Virus record (IMG/VR): IMGVR_UViG_3300028189_000016
Location: 1 to 56,650 of that record
Strand: one strand, 5' to 3'
Source: a virus
DNA: 56,650 nt
A program made the translations under genes and the position numbers. Position 1 is the first letter of the stretch; every line of letters starts with the position of its first letter. This document shows positions 46,924-55,300 of this stretch, piece by piece. The notes below the pieces were generated by a model that was given only the letters and a program-made list of their open reading frames with translations, searched no databases and was not told the DNA's origin.

Positions 46924-46936
46924 CCCCTTATCTATA
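46919..46936 (+). promoter_or_regulatory. Class A element, stop codon embedded
   Basis: TGTGACCCCTTATCTATA contains the TGA stop of the membrane micro-protein and lies 43 nt before the ATG at 46980. Confidence 0.7.
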
Positions 46937-46944
46937 ACCATACA

Positions 46945-46960
46945 TGAGGAACGATCCTCA
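46945..46960 (+). other. 5' leader hairpin, copy 2
   Basis: TGAGGAACGATCCTCA, the same 16 bases as at 44206, 9 nt after the element core. Confidence 0.6.
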
Positions 46961-46979
46961 ACTCTTTAAAGGAGAAACA

Positions 46980-47207
46980 ATGACCACTACTAGAACACCC
47001 CTAAGCCTTAAACTCGATAAGTTAGAGGGTACACCTCTCAAGGCGATGCTGTGGCACTTGAATGAGGCTGTTAACGGCCCATACATCACAGCAAAGAATA
47101 TGCGTGGGTGTACCGACCTCGCTATCAACGAAGCTCTCAGTCTCCTCAAGAAAGAGAGCGAGTCAATGTTCGATGAAGTATCCTCGCAAATGGGAGTAAA
47201 AGCATGA
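46980..47207 (+). CDS. Small hypothetical protein
   Basis: A 75-residue helical protein (LKAMLWHLNEAVNGPYITAK, CTDLAINEALSLLKKESESM). The ATG at 46980 has AAAGGAGAAAC upstream; 46944 would lie in the hairpin. The next ORF overlaps it by 4 nt. Confidence 0.6.
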   Translation: MTTTRTPLSLKLDKLEGTPLKAMLWHLNEAVNGPYITAKNMRGCTDLAINEALSLLKKESESMFDEVSSQMGVKA

Positions 47208-47380
47208 GCATCAAAAGACATCTATCAGTTCTGTTCTACCGAGAGCGTTGCCAGAGGGAGACACTGACCTCAATGCTCGAAAAGTTAAATGAGCAAGAGG
47301 CTCATGCTCTATGGAGACTACTCCAAGAGAAAGAGCAACAAGCTAACCGAGCGAAGAGTAAACTCAAACGAGGTTTTTAA
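47204..47380 (+). CDS. 58-residue helical protein
   Basis: An ATGA-coupled frame of 58 codons that ends TTTTTAA. The peptide is a strongly charged helix (SMLEKLNEQEAHALWRLLQE, then KEQQANRAKSKLKRGF), possibly a nucleic-acid or protein binding adaptor. No homolog recognised. Confidence 0.5.
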   Translation: MSIKRHLSVLFYRERCQRETLTSMLEKLNEQEAHALWRLLQEKEQQANRAKSKLKRGF

Positions 47381-47474
47381 AAAAAATAAAAAGATTTGTC
47401 CGATTTCGTGTGCTGAGATCGTTAAGTATATATCAACACCCACAAACACTACTCCGTAAGTAGAGAGAACAAAC

Positions 47475-48020
47475 ATGGTAAACATCATCAAGCCAGAGTA
47501 CCTCAGGTGGAACTCAAACAATTCAAAAGAACACTTCGACATCGACCCCACTAGCTGGGAGAGTGGTGCAGAAACTTTCTTCCAGGTGTTCAATAAAGAG
47601 GTCTTCTGTTTATGCACTTACAGTTTACTCAAAAAAGAATATGTTCTTGAGGCCGAAGGCGTAAACATCATCAACCAAGAGCAAAAGAGCACTGAGTACC
47701 CCCCCTTTGAAGACGATGACCCTATCCGTGAACAACACGAGATCGAAATCGAATGGACGATCACAGACCCTAAAGGTCATGTCTTTATCACTGTTGACGA
47801 TAAACGAGTAGGTATCGAATGGGCTGACGGAAGGATCAAGGATCTACAAGGGAATGAAGCAAGACTGATACCTAGTGAACCGTATCGAGTAGAAGAGACA
47901 CTTACATCTGATGAACATGATACTCTCATCGAGATCAAACGACTCGCTCGTTTAAGAGATATGTCCACAGGTGAACTTCGTCAAAGTCTAAATCGTAGAA
48001 TGACGAGCATAAGCAGATGA
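47475..48020 (+). CDS. Tandem paralog 1 (WTITDPKGHV family)
   Basis: A 181-residue protein with a central beta-rich segment IEIEWTITDPKGHVFITVDD, then WADGRIKDLQGNEARL, and a C-terminal helix pair (ETLTSDEHDTLIEIKRLARLR). The same order is seen in the next gene, so the pair is a tandem duplication. It is preceded by a separate AT-rich upstream region without a class A element. Function unknown. Confidence 0.68.
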   Translation: MVNIIKPEYLRWNSNNSKEHFDIDPTSWESGAETFFQVFNKEVFCLCTYSLLKKEYVLEAEGVNIINQEQKSTEYPPFEDDDPIREQHEIEIEWTITDPKGHVFITVDDKRVGIEWADGRIKDLQGNEARLIPSEPYRVEETLTSDEHDTLIEIKRLARLRDMSTGELRQSLNRRMTSISR

Positions 48021-48595
48021 AAAACTTTAGACTCTTTGGAGAGGATAGCAGAGAATGGGGGTCATGGGATAACTATATCTTCGAGAACCCAAACGATAGA
48101 GGTGGAGCGTCTACATACTTTGACGCTTGGGAAGAATGCGGGTCTCTTCAGTTCAGAATCTGGCACATTAAAAAAGATTTACACATAGATCTTATAGGCA
48201 ATGGATTCAACATCGCTGAAAGAAAAATAAAGTTCCATCCCGATGAGTTTCAAGGAATGGACTACAGCTCTTACTGCACCACTATCATCTTTCAAATCAC
48301 AGAACCTCAAGGACAAGTCGAAGTTAAAATACCAGATGAAACCTTTTATGATGATGACGCTATCATTCAATGGGGGGACGGAATCATAAAAGACTTTATC
48401 GGTAGGGAAGCAAAGCTCGATATAAAAGCCCTTGACCACTACAAGATCTCTGAGATCCTTACCCCCAAACAAAAACAAAACTTCGTACTTGAAGATCGAG
48501 TCGATAAACTTATAAAAATCGTTCAAGGAAAGTCATGCCCCGATCTCGCAAGGGATCTTTTCCTCGCTAAAGCAAGAGGTGAATTCAAAATCTGA
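48017..48595 (+). CDS. Tandem paralog 2 (FQITEPQGQV family)
   Basis: A 192-residue protein overlapping the upstream copy by 4 nt (ATGA). IIFQITEPQGQVEVKIPDE, then WGDGIIKDFIGREAKLDI and SEILTPKQKQNFVLEDRVDKLIKI line up with the corresponding parts of copy 1. The N-terminal parts differ. The 188 nt between this gene and 48783 hold a long AT-rich stretch, but no clear element of either class. Confidence 0.68.
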   Translation: MKNFRLFGEDSREWGSWDNYIFENPNDRGGASTYFDAWEECGSLQFRIWHIKKDLHIDLIGNGFNIAERKIKFHPDEFQGMDYSSYCTTIIFQITEPQGQVEVKIPDETFYDDDAIIQWGDGIIKDFIGREAKLDIKALDHYKISEILTPKQKQNFVLEDRVDKLIKIVQGKSCPDLARDLFLAKARGEFKI

Positions 48596-48782
48596 TCGGT
48601 TACGGGTCAATAAATGGCTACCGTAGGAATCAAATTCAGTTTTTTAGCCAGTAAATCTTTATGGGTTTGATATTTATATTTGTTTTATTGTTTGTGTAGT
48701 AGAATACACCTAGAGAACACAGACCTACATACATCTTGCGTGTGTTGTAATTCTGACAACATTAAAACAACGGAGAAGACCT

Positions 48783-49343
48783 ATGCCAATCCCCTTAGTG
48801 GTGGGAGCGATAAGTAGCTCTATCATGTCGGTATCAACGAGTAAGACTCCACACCTGGTGAGTATAGCAAACGCAGTGGATTTGAGTTTGAACGAGTGGT
48901 TACGCAGTAGTTGTACGGTACAGGGCACAGGAGCGGGGATAGTGGGTGGTGGTACAGGTTCGGGAGTATTAACGGTGTTTCCTAACCCTTTCTATATGGA
49001 GAGTGCGTTTAAGGGGAACGGATTGCTTGGGGGCTTATCACCTAGTTTATGGCTTCCGATCATGTTTGGTGTGAGCGGGGTATATGGTTTAAGTGGTCCT
49101 AGTGTGATAGTGGGAGTGGGTTTATTCAGTGGTGGTTTTGTTGGGGATGTGAACTTATTGGTATCTAGTATTTTAAGGAACTTGGGAGTCATGGGTATTA
49201 TAGGTCAAAACGCAATCAACTTAGCGTCAGCGTTAGGGCAGGGTATTTATGCACACTTTCAATCGGGTCTTGTAGTGGGAGCGATAGTTGGTAGTGTGAG
49301 TTTAGCGGTGTCAACAGGTCCAATAGTTTGTAGCTTTACTTAG
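48783..49343 (+). CDS. Glycine-rich putative virion protein
   Basis: A 186-residue protein rich in Gly, Ser and Val, with alternating hydrophobic stretches (GLLGGLSPSLWLPIMFGVSG, VIVGVGLFSGGFVGDVNLLV, ALGQGIYAHFQSGLVVGAIVG). These could be membrane segments or structural repeats; Gly-rich low-charge proteins of this kind are common among phage tail and baseplate components. It is strongly G/T-rich. A GGAGAAGACC site precedes the start. Confidence 0.65.
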   Translation: MPIPLVVGAISSSIMSVSTSKTPHLVSIANAVDLSLNEWLRSSCTVQGTGAGIVGGGTGSGVLTVFPNPFYMESAFKGNGLLGGLSPSLWLPIMFGVSGVYGLSGPSVIVGVGLFSGGFVGDVNLLVSSILRNLGVMGIIGQNAINLASALGQGIYAHFQSGLVVGAIVGSVSLAVSTGPIVCSFT

Positions 49344-49359
49344 TAGGAGTCGAACCATT

Positions 49360-52300
49360 ATGAAGAACAAGAAGATCATTTTAGATGTGCGTAGTGGAGA
49401 CCGTAATGATTCGTCTTCGGGTTTATGTTTACGAGCAGTAGATGCGAGTGTGGTTGAGATAGATGGTCGTTGGGAGCGTGTGGGTCGTGATTTATATGAG
49501 ATAGGTAGTAGTTGCGGAGCAGTAGGGTCTTACGCTTTGATTGCTTCGGGAGATGGTGAGATAGGTTCGGAGAGTGTGGTGGTTAGTTTTGAGAAGTTAT
49601 TTGAGGATGCGATTGATGGAGTCTATTATTACTTAACGAACAGTCGTGTATGGTTAAGTTCGGTAAGGGATGAGAATGATGCAGTCTTAGATCATTTCTT
49701 TGGTGGGACGGTGGTTCATTCAGTTCGTTCAGATTTGGACAGTGATGATTTGGTGGGTACAGGAGTATGTGGTGGTTTATTTTGGTGGAGTCGTAATGAT
49801 GTGAGTCGGACTAGGTTTTCATATGAGAACAGGGGTTGGTCATTATTGAGGGGAGGTGCTGGTAGTGTAGTTGGAGTGGTAGGTAGTGAGGACGACATTA
49901 TATCTGGGTTAGAGGGAGAGTTAAGGATAGGTGGGGGTAATGTAGCGGAAGTATCTGTTACGGTGTATGAGATAGGCACTGAGGGAGTGTTCCCTGTGGT
50001 GTCCGAGGGATCTGAGGAAGATGCGTTTAATGGTGGTGCAGAGGGTGTAGTTTTAAATCCATCGGGCAAGGTTTTATTTAAGGAAGGGAGTGATCATGTT
50101 GGTAAGGAGATCTTGTATATATCTGGTACGCTTGGTGGTTTTGAATCGAATGTTGTAGGGGAGCAGGATTATTTATCTCCGAAGCCGAGATTGAATGAGC
50201 GACCTTTATTGCGAGTGGCTGGATATGGTTATAGCGATGTAGAGTTTGTGGCTACCGAAGCTCAATTGGTTGATGCTGAATATGGGAAAGTGAAGGTGGC
50301 GTTGGATAGTGGTCGTATTTTGTCTAGTGGGCAACCTGTGATTTATGATGGTTTGGTTTTATGTGATGCCCCTATTGGGGTGGGTGCAGGAGTAGACGGA
50401 TTAACACCCGTAGAGAAGATGGATATACCAGATGGTTCGGGATTAGAGCCTAGTGGAGTGGCGAGTTCATTTGGACCGACAGGTGTGGGTTTAAAATGGG
50501 CTTACAGATATGAGCGAATGTATGTTCGTTTAGTGGAGGCGGGTCGTACATTACCAGTGGAGCTAGTAGAGAGGCTACCTAAGAGGTTATCGGTACATCG
50601 AGGTTATTTAGTACAAGGCACAACGAGTGTTGTATTGAGTCGTGCTTGGTCTAATCAGACGAAGAAGATTTTCGGTGGTCATGTAGCTTTAAACAGAGGG
50701 GGATTAAAGCACATGAGTATTTTGAGGCTCACAGGTACTGGTTCATTTAAGGTGGATGGTGCAGTGGTATCGTTTACAGGGGAGAATGTGGTTGGATCTG
50801 GAGTATCTGTAGTAGACGGTTATTTGGTAGTGGACTCTGGATCTATTGTAGATCATCCATCAACGGTGGAGGAGTTTGAGTCCTTAAGGTCTATTGGTCT
50901 TGTGCCGAGTTCGAGTCTTGAGACAGGTCTTGAGTTTGTTCTGACTCGATCATCAGTTAAGGGTTATTATTCTTTTGATGAGGAGAAGGTAGCGGACATA
51001 AGTGGTAGCACAGCGTTCCAGTTTTTACAGTTTGAGCCTCGTGTGGATTTCTCAGGTTATGAATCTGGCAAGTTTTTCAAGATAGGAGATAAGGTACTTG
51101 GAGATACGGACATCGAGCCAGCTTTTGGTGGCAACCCAAATGGTTTCCATTGGATTGTAGGTCGTACAGTAAGTTCTAAGGTGAACCAAGAGACATCACG
51201 CTTGGCTTTAGGTGCTGGATTAAGGGTAGGCACAACATCTATCACGATCACCCAAGAGCAGATGAATGGTTCTATATCGACTCAGCCTTTAACAGAGGGA
51301 GTTGACTATGACCTTCCTAGTGATGGGTTAGAGGGTCAAGCTCGTTTAATCAATCGTTTAGGTTCAGAGGTCTTATCGGGGCAAAAGGTTGGATCATTAG
51401 TAGGTGTAGATTTAGACTTATCTGTAGGAGTGGATGCTACGCAAGTGAGACAGGGAGATTTCTTTTATGACGGGTTAAACTATTTTAAGATCGTTGCGAT
51501 TACAGGCACAGTGATCACACTTAGTTCAGCGTTGGGTATTCAGCTTGGGAGATGGAAGATTTACAGAGGTTATAGAGAGGGGTTGGAGGAAACGGAGACA
51601 CCCGACCCAACGAAGATTGTAGGGGAGATTTTAGATGACCTACCTGTGTTGGATCGTAAGGCAGTAGAGGTTTATAAAGTTTACAGTACGCTTGCGTTTG
51701 ATAAGGTGTTGCCTAGCTCAACTTTATTTATCCGTAAGGGAGATGACTCTTATCCTCTGACAGTCTTGAGGGATGATGTGTTGTTATCCCCTTATGAATT
51801 GAGTGGTGATCACTACACGGGTGGTTCATATCGGATTAAGATAGGAGAGATAGAGTATGAGGTTGGGGTAGGTCATACCAAAGAAGGTGAGGTTGTAGAG
51901 AAGGGTTTTACAGTCACAGATAACAGGGTTGTTTTTGAAAGCCCTATGGGGGTAGCGAACAGTAGTTGGGTCAGTGGTGAGGTGATCTTTGTAAGGAAAC
52001 CTCGTAGTGGATTGGTTGATACAGCCGAGATGGATTTGAGTTTAACGCTGACGACCCCATTTGACCCAGACCCATTTGACGATTTCTTAGAGTTGTTAGC
52101 GAACCCAAGATTTGAAGCAACGAGTGGAGCGATTAGTTTTGAAGATCCTTTAGAGGTAGGTGTTGGTGTAGAGGTATCTTATACGCCAACAGATGATCCT
52201 GATGGGGTACGCATCATTGAAGCGATGGGTTTTGTGGTAATTCAAGAAGAGGCTACAAGGGTTAATGGTTTTGAGTTTACTTACAACCCTACAGGTAAAG

Positions 52301-55300
52301 GGGTGGAGTTATTAGCAACGCCCACAGTATTGGTTGGTCCAGAGCAGATTAACGCAGGGCTTTACAGTATAGATCAGAACACGATTAGATTTTCTTTTGA
52401 GGTGTCGAGTACGACATCGGTCAAGGTGTCTTATACGACCTTAACCTCTAACGGTGGAGATGGAACAGTTCGGACATCTAGTGGTATGGTGATCCCTAAA
52501 TACAAGATAGACAAGGGAGCGACCTCTTTATCTGTTCAAAGAGACTTTACGAGTGTTTTAGGTGTTGGAGATTTGATTTATGTAGGCACACAGATCTTCA
52601 ATGTTGGGTCAGTGAGTGCGAGTAGCATTACAGTAAGTCCACCTGCGAGGGTAAATATAGAGTCCGAGATGATTGCATATCTGAATGTGCCTACATTCAC
52701 TTATGGTGGAACGACTAGCTCTTATGCCTTTAGAACGGTGAATAATGCGAACATCACGGCAAAGCCGAAGAGTCCAGACATTTTGATACAAGGCGATTAT
52801 AGAGACTTCATAAAGGCTCAATCCATTGTGGTTCTTCAAGGAACTCCGTACCGAGTCAAAGTGGTAGGTCTTGATGACGCAACAGGTATGACCAAAGTCA
52901 CAGTGGAGGGTTTCACATCGGGGCATGACTTTATCTCAACCAATGATTTCCATGTCTCGTTTAGACCAGTACTTATTGAGGGTGATACAAGCCTGACTTT
53001 AAACACTGGTCTTGTAGACACCGAGAGTTTTCAATTTATCAAGTACAATCACACAGATGGTAGGGGTCGCCTTCTAACTCCTAATGAGGACTATAGACTT
53101 AACTCAGAAGCAGGGTTAATCAACCTCACTAATGGACATGATGTTAGACCTCAAGTCAGTTATTACTTGCTCCATACAGCTTTGAGTGGTGTCAAGCCTT
53201 TTACTCTTTTAGGTGGTCGGGTCAGTAAGCCAGTCTATTCAGCTACCTTTAACCAATCAACAAGACCCGATTCTTATGATGGTTTGGGATTGAATGTGAA
53301 CTGTGTTGTTAGTTCACCCGACACATTCCAAATTCGCATCGCAGACGAGGATACTTACTCATCAGAAATCGCCAATGAGCTTCAACAGAGTCTTAATCAA
53401 GGAACAGGTTCAGGAGGTAAGTTGGTTATCGTTTCTCCTACTTCACAGGGTAAAGCGATAGGGGTATATGACTTATTGGCGAATGATGTTGTGGCTCGAT
53501 CAAGGATCAATCTTTACAATGGTTATGTTCAACCTGTGGATGACATCATATCTACCACAACGGGTAAAGTGGTTGGTGATGCTGACGGATCATTTAAGTT
53601 TAACTTATTGAGTTCGGGTGATTGGATCGCACCAGGTATGGAAGACACGATCACAAGAGAGATTTATCCTCGTTATGTGAGCATGGAATATCTGACCCCT
53701 CTTAATCCTGATAACCATTACCCCATTCCATCTGATACGATTAAGATCAATGGAGAGCCACCCGAAGCAAAGGTGTTGGCTTCAATCCTTGAGCAACAGC
53801 GTCCACTCATCGAAAATGAGATGGACGATTATGTGCTCATACGACAAAAAGAGAGGACAGTCTTTGACCTCTCAGCAGACTTTCCATTTGTTCGAGTAGA
53901 CTATGATCCTGTGTATTCGCAAATGTGGAAGCGACATAGGTTCAGTAGGCTGTTCCCAACTAGCACGAGAATGTATTCATATCGCAATCCTGGAGCGTTA
54001 GACAGATCCACCAATGGTATTACCATAGCCAATGCTCAAAACAACGCTATGGGGCAAATAGAGAACATCACATCGCTTCCTATGGTTAATCGTAGACCTG
54101 CTCGATTTAGGGTGTATGATTTTTCTCTTACAGGATTCCCAAGTATAGATGCTGGATCGAGTGGTAGACCGACATTTATTTTATCTGCTGTTCCTTTAGA
54201 TGAGTTCCCTATTGTAAATGGGTTACCAGATACTACTAAGTTTCTCTCAGACACAGTGAATAATGGGACAATCGCAGATGTCAAATATGGGAATGTAGAC
54301 AAGACCTTTAACGGGTTACTAGAAGGAAGTAAACTTCAGTTGAGTCGAGATGGTGGTGCTTTTTATAAAGTTATGGATGATGCGGGAACTGCATCATTAC
54401 CTGACCTTGGACTGTTCCCTCCTCTTAGTGCCTCTGAACCTCGTAACGCAAAAGTAAAACAGATACTGAAGGGCTGTTTAGTTGTTCTTGAAGGAAACGC
54501 ATTTACCCTAAAGATCAACGGAGAAAGTTTAATCACTAACCCACCTAAGCGTGGCGATACAGTCATTGAATCTTTTGCTCGTGATCTTGATGACGACAGT
54601 TCGCCTACAACTACTTTTAGAGTCGGTGCTGACATCGGTCTTAAATCAAGCACAGGTGAGCTTGTAGATATAAGCCTCCCAAGTGCTAACGATCCCGACT
54701 GGCCTATTAAAGAAATAGTAGGTCAAAATGTTCCTGGTGGTGGGTTGGCCTTAGAGGGTTTGGTTGATTTCTTATACACAGAAACGACACCTTTCAAATA
54801 TCCCGCCTTGAGTGGAGAATCTGTTGATGACACGGGCGATGAATCTATCCCTTACATGAGTAGGTTTAATGAGAGGGACTTATTACCTCAAATACCTCCT
54901 GCTTTGAATGGGCTTCAAGTACAAACGCTTAATGAATATGTTTATCCAGATGAAGCGAGAGGAACAGCTTCTATAGGTTCTGGGTCAATCACAACGAGTG
55001 AAGATTTCTCTAACTTGAATGGAGTCTGTGAGCAAGCCCCAAGACAGGGTGACTTGGTGGTTTTAAAACCCGACCCAAGTAATGCTCCAGGTTGTGCTTC
55101 AACAGGAGTGCTTGAGGTTGCAGAGATTAGTGGTACTGAGATTGTCGTACCTGCTTACACTACCCCTGCTTCACAAGTTAAGTACGACTTGACCAATATA
55201 TTGGTGGAGTTAGCTAATGAGGGTACAAGAGGGGTTAAAATAACCGAGCAATTTTACTATAATGTGGTAACAAGCAATTGGGATAGATCTATTGTGCGGC

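Noticed and set aside
49716-51251. Minus-strand open frames of 64-117 codons inside the giant gene
   Set aside because: They lie in a C-poor coding strand, so their opposite strand has few stops by composition. They lack ribosome sites and look low-complexity (Pro/Ser/Thr-rich).
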